A DNA stretch of 64,000 nt. Source: Skermanella stibiiresistens SB22 (GTDB lineage Bacteria; Pseudomonadota; Alphaproteobacteria; Azospirillales; Azospirillaceae). Positions 19,070-27,656 of this stretch are shown piece by piece (position 1 is the stretch's first letter; each line of letters begins with the position of its first letter). Location: the NCBI RefSeq assembly GCF_000576635.1, contig NZ_AVFL01000007.1:62001-126000 (forward strand), written 5' to 3'. Under the pieces are notes generated by a model, which was not told the origin of the DNA, ran no database searches, and was given only the letters and a program-made list of their open reading frames with translations. The position numbers and the translations under genes are program-made.

Positions 19070-19467
19070 ACGGCGAGTTGGGCCGCTTCCTGGTGGTCGG
19101 CCTGACCACCGTGGGCATCGACTTCATCATCTACTCGCTCCTGTCGCGGTTCGATGCGCCAACCGCGCATGCCAAGGCGCTGGGCTTCCTGGGCGGTTCG
19201 GTATTCGCCTACATCGCCAACCGCATTTGGACATTCGGCGCGGGCGCGGGCAAGGCGGCGCGGATACCCCTGTTCCTCGCCCTCTATGGCGGGACGCTCG
19301 GTATCAACGTGGCGGCCAACGAAGCGATCCTGACGATCGCCGGCGTCGGCCGACCGCCGACAATCGCCGTTGCTATCGCGTTCGTGATCGCGACGGGCCT
19401 ATCGGCCGCCCTCAACTTCGTAGGGATGAAATTCGTCGTTTTCCATCCCAATTTCTCGCGCGGCTAG
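19057..19467 (+). CDS. GtrA-family polyprenyl-phosphate-sugar membrane protein
   Basis: 136-residue protein with four membrane helices and the GtrA signature: ELGRFLVVGLTTVGIDFIIY at the N-terminus, FLGGSVFAYIANRIWTF in the middle and ALNFVGMKFVVF at the end. The family is proposed to flip undecaprenyl- or dolichyl-phosphate sugars across the membrane. The start ATG 19057 lies inside the preceding gene (13-base overlap) after GGAGTGG. Together with the following DPM-like GT2 and the GT-C enzyme it forms the usual trio for periplasmic sugar decoration. Confidence 0.88.
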   Translation: MRKLNGELGRFLVVGLTTVGIDFIIYSLLSRFDAPTAHAKALGFLGGSVFAYIANRIWTFGAGAGKAARIPLFLALYGGTLGINVAANEAILTIAGVGRPPTIAVAIAFVIATGLSAALNFVGMKFVVFHPNFSRG

Positions 19468-19476
19468 GGTTCAGCC

Positions 19477-20184
19477 ATGAAGTTGTCGCTCATCATCCCC
19501 TGCTACAATGAAGCACGCAACCTGCCGCTGCTACTGCCGCGGTGCGCCACGGTGACCGCTGGCGGCGACGCCGAGGTCGTGCTGGTCGACAACGGATCAT
19601 CCGACGACACCCCGGCGCTGCTCGCGGATTCGTCGGCGCGGTTCCCCGGAGTCCGCTCGGTCCGGGTTCCCGTCAACCAGGGCTACGGTTTCGGCATACT
19701 GGCTGGTCTGCGCGCGGCGGAGGGACGGATACTGGGCTGGACCCACGCGGACATGCAGACCGACCCCATGGATGCGTTGACCGGGCTGGCGCTCTTCGAC
19801 CGGGCCGCGAATCCCGGCCGGTTGTTCGTCAAGGGCCGGAGGCACGGCCGCCCCCTGGCGGATGTCGCGTTCACCGTGGGTATGTCGGTGTTCGAGACGG
19901 CGCTTCTGGGAACGAGGCTCTGGGACATCAACGCGCAGCCCACCTTGTTCCCGCGAGAATTCTTCGAGCGATGGCGCGATCCGCCGTCTGATTTTTCGCT
20001 CGACCTCTATGCCTACCATCAGGCGCGGCACGCGGGTCTCGCCGTCGAGCGATTTCCGGTGCGGTTCGGCGAGCGCGCCAACGGCGTCTCCCACTGGAAC
20101 GTCAGTTGGAAAGCCAAGGCGAAGTTCATCCGGCGAACCGTCACGTTCAGCCTCGAGCTTCGCCAGCGACTTGCCGCGCGATAG
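19477..20184 (+). CDS. family 2 glycosyltransferase, polyprenyl-phosphate sugar synthase type
   Basis: 235-residue GT-A enzyme. Seen: LIIPCYNEARNLP at the N-terminus, VLVDNGSSDDT (nucleotide-binding DxSxDxT form), and THADMQTDP as the metal-binding D-x-D-equivalent. It resembles dolichol-phosphate mannosyltransferase without C-terminal membrane helices. It likely loads a nucleotide sugar onto polyprenyl phosphate for the GtrA-like flippase next door, nine bases upstream; the sugar is not identifiable. Confidence 0.87.
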   Translation: MKLSLIIPCYNEARNLPLLLPRCATVTAGGDAEVVLVDNGSSDDTPALLADSSARFPGVRSVRVPVNQGYGFGILAGLRAAEGRILGWTHADMQTDPMDALTGLALFDRAANPGRLFVKGRRHGRPLADVAFTVGMSVFETALLGTRLWDINAQPTLFPREFFERWRDPPSDFSLDLYAYHQARHAGLAVERFPVRFGERANGVSHWNVSWKAKAKFIRRTVTFSLELRQRLAAR

Positions 20185-20207
20185 CGATCATTCATTACTA
20201 CAAAGAA

Positions 20208-20801
20208 ATGACTATGAAAATTATTATGCATCGTCGCAATACGTTGGAACAACTTCTGAAAACTCCAACCACCATGGGTATCGAAGTGGATATCCGCAGT
20301 CATGGCGACCGTCTTGTCATCCATCACGACCCCTACACCGATGGTGAGAATTTCGAAGATTGGATATCTTCTTATTCGCATGGGACACTCATCCTCAACG
20401 TCAAGGAAGAAGGTCTGGAGGAACGCCTGATCACCTTGATGGCCTATCACGGCATCGAAGACTATTTTTTCCTGGACCAGTCGTTTCCATTCCTGGTGCG
20501 TACCGCGCGACGGGGCGAGAGCCGATGCGCCGTCAGGGTCTCCGAATTCGAGTCGATCGAGACGGCGCTCAGTCTGGCCGGAAAGATCGGCTGGGTGTGG
20601 GTTGACTGCTTCACCCGTTTTCCTCTCGATCAACAAGACGCCAGGCGCCTCAAGGCGGCCGGCTTCAAGCTGTGCCTCGTGTCCCCGGAATTACAGGGGC
20701 GCGATGGCGCCGTCGAAATCCCGGAGATGCGCGCGCTCTTGGCCGCCCGGGGTATCGTCGCGGATGCGGTCTGCACCAAACTTCCGGAGCTGTGGTCGTG
20801 A
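20208..20801 (+). CDS. GDPD/PLC-like TIM-barrel protein
   Basis: About 197 residues, shorter than typical glycerophosphodiester phosphodiesterases (about 240-300). The metal and catalytic signature is present: IMHRRNTLEQ (His-Arg), MGIEVDIRSHGD (Glu-x-Asp) and VIHHDPYTDG (His-Asp). This suggests cleavage of a phosphodiester, perhaps on a sugar phosphate or glycerol phosphate substituent. No signal peptide, so cytoplasmic. ATG 20208 and ATG 20214 are both possible. Its TGA overlaps the GTG start of the next gene as GTGA, indicating translational coupling. Confidence 0.72.
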   Translation: MTMKIIMHRRNTLEQLLKTPTTMGIEVDIRSHGDRLVIHHDPYTDGENFEDWISSYSHGTLILNVKEEGLEERLITLMAYHGIEDYFFLDQSFPFLVRTARRGESRCAVRVSEFESIETALSLAGKIGWVWVDCFTRFPLDQQDARRLKAAGFKLCLVSPELQGRDGAVEIPEMRALLAARGIVADAVCTKLPELWS

Positions 20802-22870
20802 TCCAACGAGCGGTTCTTCGCGATCCGCTGTTCCTGACCGGGCTAAGCCTGAGGGTCGCGTTGATCCTGGTCGCCACCCCGTTGTCCCATGAGGTCTGGT
20901 TCATACCGTTCCTGCAAAATCTGGGAGCGGGCGGTTTCATCGACCCCTGGGCCGCCCATCTCGCCGTGGGCGGCACCCCGATGGCCTTTCCCTATGGCCC
21001 GGTCATGCTGGCCATCCTGGCGCCGGGCGTGCTGCTCGGAACCGCTATCGACCACCTCGCACCGGGACTGGGAGCCGCGCGCCTCGGTCTCGCGCTGACG
21101 GTCCTGGCGCTCGACTTGGCGATGCTGCGGACGATCCTGCGTCTGGCGCCGGGCCGCCGCCGCGCTTGCGTCGGGCTTTACTGGCTATCACCGCTTGTCC
21201 CGTACATCTGCTATTGGCACGGGCAGCTCGACGTGGTGCCGGTGCTACTGCTGCTCAACGGGCTGATCATACTCGCCGCCCGCCGCATGGTGCTGGCCGG
21301 CGCCCTGCTCGCCCTCGCGGTGTCCGCCAAGCTCAGCATGGCCATCGGGGTGCCTTTTTTCGCGATCTACCTGATTTCGGACAAGCGCCTGCGGCCATTG
21401 GCTCCGCGTTACTGGGCCGCCTTCCTGGTCATCATCACCCTGCTCCAGGCACCGCAGCTGCTGTCGCCGGCGGCCGTCGAGATGGTCTTCGGGACGCCGG
21501 AGGCCGCCAAGCTTTACAGTCTCGCGGTCAGCTTCGGCCAGGGATTGGAGGTCTATGTCGTCCCGGTCGCGTACCTGCTCATCCTGTACGCGACGTGGCG
21601 GGTGAAGCGCATCAGCTTCGAACTGCTGACCGCGCTGCTCGGCATCGGCTTCGTGCTGATCCTGGTGCTGACACCCGCCTCACCAGGATGGTTCATGTGG
21701 GCCCTGCCCTTCCTGGTCCTGTACCAATTGCGCTCCGGCCCAAGCGGAATCGCCCTGGTCGCCGCCTTCAGCGCCATGTTCGTCGGTTTCCATCTGATGA
21801 CATCGACGGGCGCGCGTTTGATCCTGACGGATTTCGATCTTGGACAGCCGTTGGCGAGTCTGGTTGTCCTGCCGCAACGCGCCATCCCCCTGGTCTTGAG
21901 CCTGTTGGTGGCGACCGGTTTGATCCTGAGCATCCAGCTCGTGCGCGAAGGGGTGCTACGCAATGATTACTTCCGGTTGAGCCGCAGACCACTGCTGATC
22001 GGCATCGCTGGCGACAGCGGTTCGGGAAAGGACACTCTGGCCGAGGTCATGATCGGGCTGTTCGGCCAGCGCTCCGTCGCCCACGTCTCGGGTGACGACT
22101 ATCATCTTTGGGACCGCCATAAGCCGCTGTGGCAGGTCATGACCCACCTGAACCCGCGAGCGAACAACCTCTCCCAGTTCAATCGCGACGTTCGCGATCT
22201 CGCCAATGGCCGCGCGATCCGCAGCCGGCACTATGATCACGCGACTGGCCGGATGACCAAGCCGCGACTCGTGCCGGGCAGCGATGTCGTGATCGCGAGC
22301 GGGCTTCACGCGCTGTATTCACCGGAGATCTGCGAGTGTTACAACCTGAAGATCTTCCTCGACATGGACGAGATGCTGCGCCGCCATCTGAAGATCCAGC
22401 GGGACACGACGAGACGTGGCCAGCCGGTCGAGAAGGTCGTGCGGTCGATAGAATCGCGGTATCCCGACTGTCGGCGTTACATCCACCCCCAGGCGGAACG
22501 GGCGGACATCGTCTTCAGTCTGCAACCGCTCCATCCCATCACGGATGATGGGTTCGTTCCATTCAACGAAAAACTGCCGCTCAAGCTGAAGGTCGCGCTA
22601 CGGCCAGGCATGCATTACGAAAACGTGGTCCGAATCCTGATCGCGCTATGCGGCATGCATGTCGATGTGCTCGTCAATGAGGCGACCAACGCGACCGAGG
22701 TCACGGTCGAAGGCGAAGTGGACGCCGAGGATATCGCCATGGCGGTGCGCGAACTGGTGCCTCAGATGGATGAGCTCCTCGACTTCGCCCCCCGGTGGCA
22801 GGGAGGCAATCTCGGCATCATGCAGCTTTTCGTCATTACAGGGGCTGTCGACGCCCTCAGGAGAAGATAG
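20798..22870 (+). CDS. fusion: GT-C-like membrane glycosyltransferase plus uridine-kinase-like P-loop domain
   Basis: 690-residue fusion. Residues 1-385 form about 10 membrane helices with a large first loop (LSHEVWFIPFLQNLGAGG, FIDPWAAHLAVGG) typical of lipid-linked GT-C enzymes such as PIG-M/ArnT relatives. Residues 395-690 are a cytoplasmic phosphoribulokinase/uridine kinase-type domain: Walker A GDSGSGKDT near 405, VSGDDYHLWDRH, HYDHATGRM and IASGLHALYS. I know no named family with this fusion. GTG start at 20798 shares GTGA with the GDPD-like stop. The kinase may phosphorylate a sugar or nucleoside precursor used by the pathway, or regulate the transferase. Confidence 0.82.
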   Translation: MIQRAVLRDPLFLTGLSLRVALILVATPLSHEVWFIPFLQNLGAGGFIDPWAAHLAVGGTPMAFPYGPVMLAILAPGVLLGTAIDHLAPGLGAARLGLALTVLALDLAMLRTILRLAPGRRRACVGLYWLSPLVPYICYWHGQLDVVPVLLLLNGLIILAARRMVLAGALLALAVSAKLSMAIGVPFFAIYLISDKRLRPLAPRYWAAFLVIITLLQAPQLLSPAAVEMVFGTPEAAKLYSLAVSFGQGLEVYVVPVAYLLILYATWRVKRISFELLTALLGIGFVLILVLTPASPGWFMWALPFLVLYQLRSGPSGIALVAAFSAMFVGFHLMTSTGARLILTDFDLGQPLASLVVLPQRAIPLVLSLLVATGLILSIQLVREGVLRNDYFRLSRRPLLIGIAGDSGSGKDTLAEVMIGLFGQRSVAHVSGDDYHLWDRHKPLWQVMTHLNPRANNLSQFNRDVRDLANGRAIRSRHYDHATGRMTKPRLVPGSDVVIASGLHALYSPEICECYNLKIFLDMDEMLRRHLKIQRDTTRRGQPVEKVVRSIESRYPDCRRYIHPQAERADIVFSLQPLHPITDDGFVPFNEKLPLKLKVALRPGMHYENVVRILIALCGMHVDVLVNEATNATEVTVEGEVDAEDIAMAVRELVPQMDELLDFAPRWQGGNLGIMQLFVITGAVDALRRR

Positions 22871-22872
22871 AA

Positions 22873-23730
22873 ATGGCGATCCAGATCCGTCGTCCGCGGC
22901 CCCTGACGGACTTGCCGTCCGCGGTCCTGTTCGACACCGACAACACACTGTATCCCTATGAACCGGCACATGTCGCGGCGATGGACGCGACCCGTTCGAA
23001 GGCGGCGCGGGTTCTGGGGATCTCCGCCCAGCAGTTCGACGATACGTTTCGGGAAGCTCGCCACCAAGTCAAGACACGGCTTGGCAAAACGGCCAGTTCG
23101 CACAGCCGGTTGCTGTACTTTCAGCGCATGCTGGAATTGATTGGACTGCGCACGCAGGTTTTGATGGCCCTTGACCTGGAGCAGACGTATTGGAGGGTGT
23201 TCCTGAGCCACGCCACCCTGTTCGACAATGTGAAGGATTTTCTGGACGATCTGCGGATCGCCGGCACCTCGACGGCTATCATCACCGATCTCACCGTGCA
23301 GATCCAGTTCCGCAAGATCGTCTATTTTGGCCTGGACCAATATTTCGATCATGTCGTCACCTCCGAGGAGGCGGGCGTCGACAAGCCGAAGGAAGAACCG
23401 TTCAAGCTAGCTTTGGAGAAACTCGGTCCGATCACTGGATCGATCTGGATGATCGGCGACGATCCGGTCTGCGACATCCAGGGCGCGCGCGATGTGGTTG
23501 GCGCGATCACCTTTCAGAAAAAGCACGAAGGCGTGAGGATCCTCGACGGCGACCTGGGACCGGATATCGTGTTCGAAGACTACAAGGAACTTCAGGTTTT
23601 GCTCAAGGGGCTGTCGGACTTGAACGGCACCCCGTCGGCAAGGGTCGAAAAGAGCTGGCCGCTCGGTCTGCCGGCCTTGCGGGCCGCCGTCGAATCGGTA
23701 CCGGCCAGCTTGGAAAAGCTCCTCCGCTGA
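22873..23730 (+). CDS. HAD-superfamily hydrolase
   Basis: 285-residue haloacid-dehalogenase-type phosphatase. Motif I is FDTDNTLYPYE (Asp21 nucleophile, Asp23), an alpha-helical cap follows (about 30-130), motif II is IITDLT, motif III Lys lies in GVDKPKEEPF and motif IV is IGDDPVCDIQGA. The C-terminus extends about 60 residues past the core. It starts two bases after the stop of the fusion gene, so it is the last gene of the plus-strand polysaccharide operon. A role in dephosphorylating an intermediate made by the nearby aldolase or kinase is inference. Confidence 0.87.
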   Translation: MAIQIRRPRPLTDLPSAVLFDTDNTLYPYEPAHVAAMDATRSKAARVLGISAQQFDDTFREARHQVKTRLGKTASSHSRLLYFQRMLELIGLRTQVLMALDLEQTYWRVFLSHATLFDNVKDFLDDLRIAGTSTAIITDLTVQIQFRKIVYFGLDQYFDHVVTSEEAGVDKPKEEPFKLALEKLGPITGSIWMIGDDPVCDIQGARDVVGAITFQKKHEGVRILDGDLGPDIVFEDYKELQVLLKGLSDLNGTPSARVEKSWPLGLPALRAAVESVPASLEKLLR

Positions 23731-23754
23731 CCGCATGTCCGAAACCGCGGCCGA

Positions 23755-23785
23755 GCCATCCCAATGCCGTTCGCACCGGGATGGC
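23755..23785. terminator. hairpin between convergent HAD and tail-fibre genes
   Basis: GCCATCCC (23755-23762) and GGGATGGC (23778-23785) form a perfect 8-bp stem with a 15-base loop in the 63-bp gap between two convergent genes. No T-run. It could terminate either transcript. Confidence 0.35.
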
Positions 23786-23793
23786 CGATCGGG

Positions 23794-25161
23794 TCAGGCC
23801 GGGAGCCGGGCCGCCTCCAGCGCTTCGACCCGGTCGAGCAGATCGCGCATGGATGCCCAGAGAATTGAAATGAACTGTCCCTCCCGCAGTCCGAAGCGAT
23901 CACTGTCCTGATCGTAGACCAACCCGGCGAAGCGAAGGCGCGCCTGATCACGCTGCGCCGGATCATCAGGATCCAAGCCAAGCGCGCCGCACAAGCCCCG
24001 TTCGACCTGCTGGGCGACAAAGCCCCAATGCGTGCGCACGTTCGCTTTGTGGTAGGCGGGCCGCGCGACGATTTGCTCCTCGACCTCCTCCATGACGGGC
24101 TCGAAGTGGAGGACTGGTTCACCATCATCCCCAAGCAGCGCGGCGCCATCCTCGCCATGGACGGGGTGAGCCTCGAACGCCGGACACCGCTCGACGACGG
24201 TGCGGCGGACGCGGATGAAACGACCGTCCTCCGCCCGGACCGTTTCGGCGATCTCGACCTCCCGGGGCGTCGTCTTCTGGCGTTTGGCGCGCCGGGTCTC
24301 GACGACCGCCGCGTGGTCGACATCGCGCCACTGGAACGTCACGGGATCGAACGCCCGCAGCAGAGCCTCCGCGAGAGGGGCGTCAATCAGCCTTATGTCT
24401 TCCTTCTCGCGCTCGTCGGAGGTGTTGATCGTCCCCGTGCCCGCGAAAACCTGTGAGACACGGCGCAGGGAAGTACCGATGGAATGCTGATTATCGGCTG
24501 CCGGGGCCAGTGCGCCGGAAGCCATCACGTCGAAGGCTCCGCCGGATGACTGAAGGCGCGCGGCGCCGGAGGCCGTGGCGATACTCAGCAGCAGCAGGTC
24601 GCCAGCTTCATAATATGCCATCCCGCCGGCCACGCCACCGGCGGCGTTCCTCATGCCGAATCCGGATATACCCAAGGCGGAGGTATTCTGAAGGTATCCG
24701 GCGTAATCGTACGGCGCGTTCGCCGCGACGGTCAGTTGCCCCCCCGTCGTCATCGTTCCGGTGGTCGTCAGCGTCGAGAATGTCGCCGTGCCACCCGAAA
24801 TGGCGACGGATGACGCCATCTGCGTCGCCATGGTGCCCAGCCCGCTGACACTGGTGTGCGGCTGGGTCCCGGTATGGGTGGCGCGGTCGCGGAGTTGCGT
24901 GTCGGAGCTGTTCGCCGTGGCCGACACCTGAACGCCGTCGAGTTTCGCCTTGTCGGAACCGGACATGAATCCGGCCGCTCCGTCGGCCAACGCCATGGCA
25001 TGGACGGTACCGCCGCCGCCGTCATGGCTGGAACTCAGCAGGCCCGTCCTGATCTGCGCGACGCTGGCTCCGACGGTCTGACCGGCCTGGACGACCGGCA
25101 GGAGCTCGTCGCCGGCGAGCGCGGCGGCGGCGGGCAATTGGGATATCCTCACGGTGCTCAT
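23794..25161 (-). CDS. phage tail-fibre-like protein with C-terminal peptidase S74 chaperone domain
   Basis: 455-residue protein. The N-terminus (MSTVRISQLPAAAALAGDEL) resembles the base of tail fibres; residues 60-240 are low-complexity, Ser/Thr/Gly/Ala-rich and fibre-like. The C-terminal part (about 245-450) is an endosialidase-type intramolecular chaperone: cleavage-site motif NTSDEREKED, then VTFQWRD and THWGFVAQQVER, and a terminal coiled coil. Such domains help trimeric fibres fold and then cut themselves off. Its ATG overlaps the stop of the 48-residue gene as ATGA. It sits at the end of a polysaccharide locus, and no other phage structural genes are near apart from its two small partners. 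Confidence 0.82.
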   Translation of the reverse strand: MSTVRISQLPAAAALAGDELLPVVQAGQTVGASVAQIRTGLLSSSHDGGGGTVHAMALADGAAGFMSGSDKAKLDGVQVSATANSSDTQLRDRATHTGTQPHTSVSGLGTMATQMASSVAISGGTATFSTLTTTGTMTTGGQLTVAANAPYDYAGYLQNTSALGISGFGMRNAAGGVAGGMAYYEAGDLLLLSIATASGAARLQSSGGAFDVMASGALAPAADNQHSIGTSLRRVSQVFAGTGTINTSDEREKEDIRLIDAPLAEALLRAFDPVTFQWRDVDHAAVVETRRAKRQKTTPREVEIAETVRAEDGRFIRVRRTVVERCPAFEAHPVHGEDGAALLGDDGEPVLHFEPVMEEVEEQIVARPAYHKANVRTHWGFVAQQVERGLCGALGLDPDDPAQRDQARLRFAGLVYDQDSDRFGLREGQFISILWASMRDLLDRVEALEAARLPA

Positions 25162-25304
25162 GGTACCCACTCCAGGCTCAGCGGACGCCCATCCTGGGCG
25201 GCCAGCAAGTATTCTCCCCGTTCATCGATCAGCGCCGCCGGCAAGGTGGACAGCCTCGCACGGCGCAGGGCCGCGAGGCCTTGGCCAAGACGGACCAGCA
25301 TCAT
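25158..25304 (-). CDS. 48-residue protein coupled to the tail-fibre-like gene
   Basis: Small gene reading MMLVRLGQGLAALRRARL at its start and ending in PLSLEWVP. It overlaps its upstream neighbour (stop at 25301, ATGATGA) and its downstream neighbour (stop 25158-25160, ATGA) by a few bases each, and this tight coupling is the main evidence that it is translated. No domain recognised. It may be a tail-fibre assembly or attachment peptide. Confidence 0.6.
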   Translation of the reverse strand: MMLVRLGQGLAALRRARLSTLPAALIDERGEYLLAAQDGRPLSLEWVP

Positions 25305-25636
25305 TCCTTCTCCGAGATATGGACGGTGCAAGACCCGGTGGCCGCCAAGACGGCCAGATGGGAGTGGCAGGGCCGGAGACCGTCACCCAGCGCGATATCG
25401 TAATAGGTGTTTTCGGGGAAGTAGTGATCAGCCGTGCTCGCGGTCACTTCCGCATCGCCGCTGGCGATGAAAAGCGGTCCAGTCGCGAAGATCCCGATGA
25501 CCCGTGTTTGTGGGGCGAACGGGATCGCGTTGCGCGTGCTGGTCGATCCGGCGAGGATCTGGTGGGCTCCGCCCGGTTTCAACCGGAGCACCGGGATGGG
25601 GTTGAGGTTGTCATCATAGGGCATCAAGGTGGACAT
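25301..25636 (-). CDS. small phage-structural-like protein
   Basis: 111-residue protein, first gene of the three-gene coupled unit. It starts MSTLMPYDDNLNPIPVLRL and is predicted mostly beta (FATGPLFIASGDAEVTAS and ATGSCTVHISEKE), which suits a small capsid-decoration or tail-associated protein. This assignment rests on overall look and on neighbours only. The ATG at 25636 is preferred; a longer frame reaches 25744 but enters non-coding-looking AT-rich sequence. The ribosome site is weak. Confidence 0.6.
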   Translation of the reverse strand: MSTLMPYDDNLNPIPVLRLKPGGAHQILAGSTSTRNAIPFAPQTRVIGIFATGPLFIASGDAEVTASTADHYFPENTYYDIALGDGLRPCHSHLAVLAATGSCTVHISEKE

Positions 25637-26022
25637 GCTCTGGCTCCGCGTCTGCTGGCGAACTACAACGAACGGCTCATCGGGGCTCATAGGAATTATG
25701 ACTATGAACCTATGAACGGCCATAGAAGGCCTGAAAAATTGCATATGTCAAGGAATAAATACCAAGGCCGACAGCCGGTTAAGATTTCCCAGCACGTTTG
25801 GTTCGATGAGTGCCTTCACGCTTCCCCCGATCAGGGACGATCGGAAGAACCCCAGGCAGCGCGGGACGCGACCCTGGCGGGCCTGATAACGTCACGCCGA
25901 TCGCTTGCCCCGGCGGATTGCGAGGACCGCTCGAGCGGGCCGCTTGACCAGCAAGGGCCCAGGGGAGATAACAGCCGGCGCCCCGCTTGGGGCCGGGCAC
26001 TTCAGGGCAGTGGAGACGACCA
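25637..26022. other. 386-bp intergenic region between phage-like genes and trpS
   Basis: No gene found. The left part (25680-25770) is AT-rich and carries the tandem 8-bp repeat at 25702-25717; it should hold the minus-strand promoter of the phage-like unit (a CATAAT-like -10 is seen on the minus strand near 25695). The right part is GC-rich and ends with a small hairpin GCCCC-GCTT-GGGGC (25980-25993) 29 bases before the trpS start. No leader peptide or riboswitch is recognised. Confidence 0.4.
25702..25717. repeat. perfect tandem 8-bp repeat
   Basis: CTATGAAC occurs twice head to tail, within an AT-rich segment that also has CATAGG and CCTATG arms flanking it. It lies 66 bases upstream of the start of the minus-strand phage-like unit and could be an operator. 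Confidence 0.4.
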
Positions 26023-27021
26023 GTGAACCGCATCTTCTCGGGCATGCAGCCGACCCGCCAATTGCACTTGGGCAATTACCTGGGCGCGCTGCGCAACTGG
26101 GTCTCCCTGCAGGACCAGTTCGAGAGCATCTTCTGCATCGTCGACCTGCACGCCCTGACCCTGCCGCAGGACCCCGCCGTGCTGCTGGGCAACACCCGCG
26201 AGGTCACGGCCGCCTATATCGCCGCCGGCATCGATCCGGAACGCTGCGTCATCTTCAACCAGGCGGCGGTCGCGGCCCATTCCGAGCTGGCCTGGATCCT
26301 GTCCTGCCACACCCCGATGGGCTGGCTGAACCGGATGACCCAGTTCAAGGAGAAGGCGGGCAAGCACCGGGAGAACGCGGCGCTGGGGCTCTACGCCTAT
26401 CCAGTCCTGATGGCGGCCGACATCCTCGTCTACAAGGCGACCCACGTGCCGGTCGGCGAGGACCAGAAGCAGCACCTGGAACTGGCGCGCGACATCGCCG
26501 GCGCCTTCAACCGAAATTACAACCAAGAATTCTTCCCGCTGCCCGAGCCGCAGATCCTGGGCGAGGCGACCCGCGTCATGTCGCTGCGTGACGGCACCAA
26601 GAAGATGAGCAAGTCGGACGAGTCCGACTACTCGCGCATCAACCTGACCGACGACGCCGACACGATCGCGCTGAAGGTCCGGAAGGCCAAGACCGACCCG
26701 GAGCCCTTGCCGGAAAAGGCCGAGGACCTGGAGAAGCGGCCCGAGGCCGACAACCTGGTGACGATCTATTCGGCGCTGGCTGATATCTCGAAGCAGGACG
26801 CCCTGGACCAATTCGCCGGACAGCAGTTCAGCGGCTTCAAGGGCGCCCTGGTCGATCTGGCGGTCGCCAAGCTGGCGCCGATCAGCACGGAGATGAACCG
26901 CCTGATGTCCGATGTCGGCGAGATCGACCGCATCCTACGCATCGGCGCCGACAAGGCGAACGCCATCGCCGCCGCCAATCTCGCGGACATCAAGGACATC
27001 ATCGGCCTGCTGCGGCCCTGA
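26023..27021 (+). CDS. trpS: tryptophanyl-tRNA synthetase
   Basis: 332-residue class Ic aminoacyl-tRNA synthetase charging tRNA-Trp. HIGH-type motif HLGN at residues 15-18 in [16 protein letters not shown] near residue 195, plus typical [20 protein letters not shown] and [17 protein letters not shown]. Full length for the family. The GTG at 26023 with GGAG about 8 bases upstream gives the conserved N-terminus [11 protein letters not shown]; an ATG at 25987 would add a non-conserved extension. Confidence 0.95.
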   Translation: MNRIFSGMQPTRQLHLGNYLGALRNWVSLQDQFESIFCIVDLHALTLPQDPAVLLGNTREVTAAYIAAGIDPERCVIFNQAAVAAHSELAWILSCHTPMGWLNRMTQFKEKAGKHRENAALGLYAYPVLMAADILVYKATHVPVGEDQKQHLELARDIAGAFNRNYNQEFFPLPEPQILGEATRVMSLRDGTKKMSKSDESDYSRINLTDDADTIALKVRKAKTDPEPLPEKAEDLEKRPEADNLVTIYSALADISKQDALDQFAGQQFSGFKGALVDLAVAKLAPISTEMNRLMSDVGEIDRILRIGADKANAIAAANLADIKDIIGLLRP

Positions 27022-27025
27022 CGCC

Positions 27026-27631
27026 ATGGGGCGCGTCCTGGTCACCGGCTTCGAGCGGTTCGGCCCCAACGACCTGAACCCCTCCGCCTTGCTGATGGAC
27101 AGGCTGGCCGGGCGGGAGGGCGTCGTGACCGCCGTCCTGCCAGTCGAATATCACGCCTGCGTCACGCGGTTCGAGTCCCTGTTGGACCTGCATAAACCGG
27201 ACGCCGCCATCGCCTTCGGCCTCGCCCGGTCGAGCGACCACATCAGGCCGGAGCGGGTCGCCCTCAACCTGGACGAGGCCGCCGCGCCGGACAACGCCGG
27301 GATCACCCGGCATGGCCTCCGCATCGTTCCCGATGGCCCGGTGGGATACTGGTCGACGCTGCCGGTGGATCGGATCGTGACGGCCCTTCGGGCGGCCGGA
27401 CTGCCCGCCGCGGCCAGCGGCCACGCCGGCGGCTATGTCTGCAACCATCTTTTCTATGGCGTCCGCCACGGTCTGGACCTGCGCGGATCGGCGATGCCGA
27501 TGGGCTTCATCCACGTGCCACCCCTGCCGGAGCAGGTCGCGGGCGAGACGGGGCGCATGGGGCTGAACCTGGACACGCTGCAGCGGGGGGCGCTCATCGT
27601 GCTGGACGAGGTGCGTCGGATCTGCGGATAA
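27026..27631 (+). CDS. pcp: pyroglutamyl-peptidase I (pyrrolidone-carboxylate peptidase)
   Basis: 201-residue cytosolic cysteine peptidase removing N-terminal pyroglutamate. Seen: VLVTGFERFGPNDLNPS at the N-terminus, the Glu in PERVALN near residue 76, nucleophile Cys139 in GGYVCNHLFYG and catalytic His163 in FIHVPPLPEQ. Length and motif order match family C15. It starts four bases after the trpS stop, so it is probably cotranscribed. Confidence 0.9.
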   Translation: MGRVLVTGFERFGPNDLNPSALLMDRLAGREGVVTAVLPVEYHACVTRFESLLDLHKPDAAIAFGLARSSDHIRPERVALNLDEAAAPDNAGITRHGLRIVPDGPVGYWSTLPVDRIVTALRAAGLPAAASGHAGGYVCNHLFYGVRHGLDLRGSAMPMGFIHVPPLPEQVAGETGRMGLNLDTLQRGALIVLDEVRRICG

Positions 27632-27656
27632 AGATGAGGATGAAGCGATTGAGTCG

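Noticed and set aside
23794-26022. Prophage
   Set aside because: Only three small structural-like genes are present; no integrase, terminase, capsid or lysis gene and no attachment-site repeats were seen.
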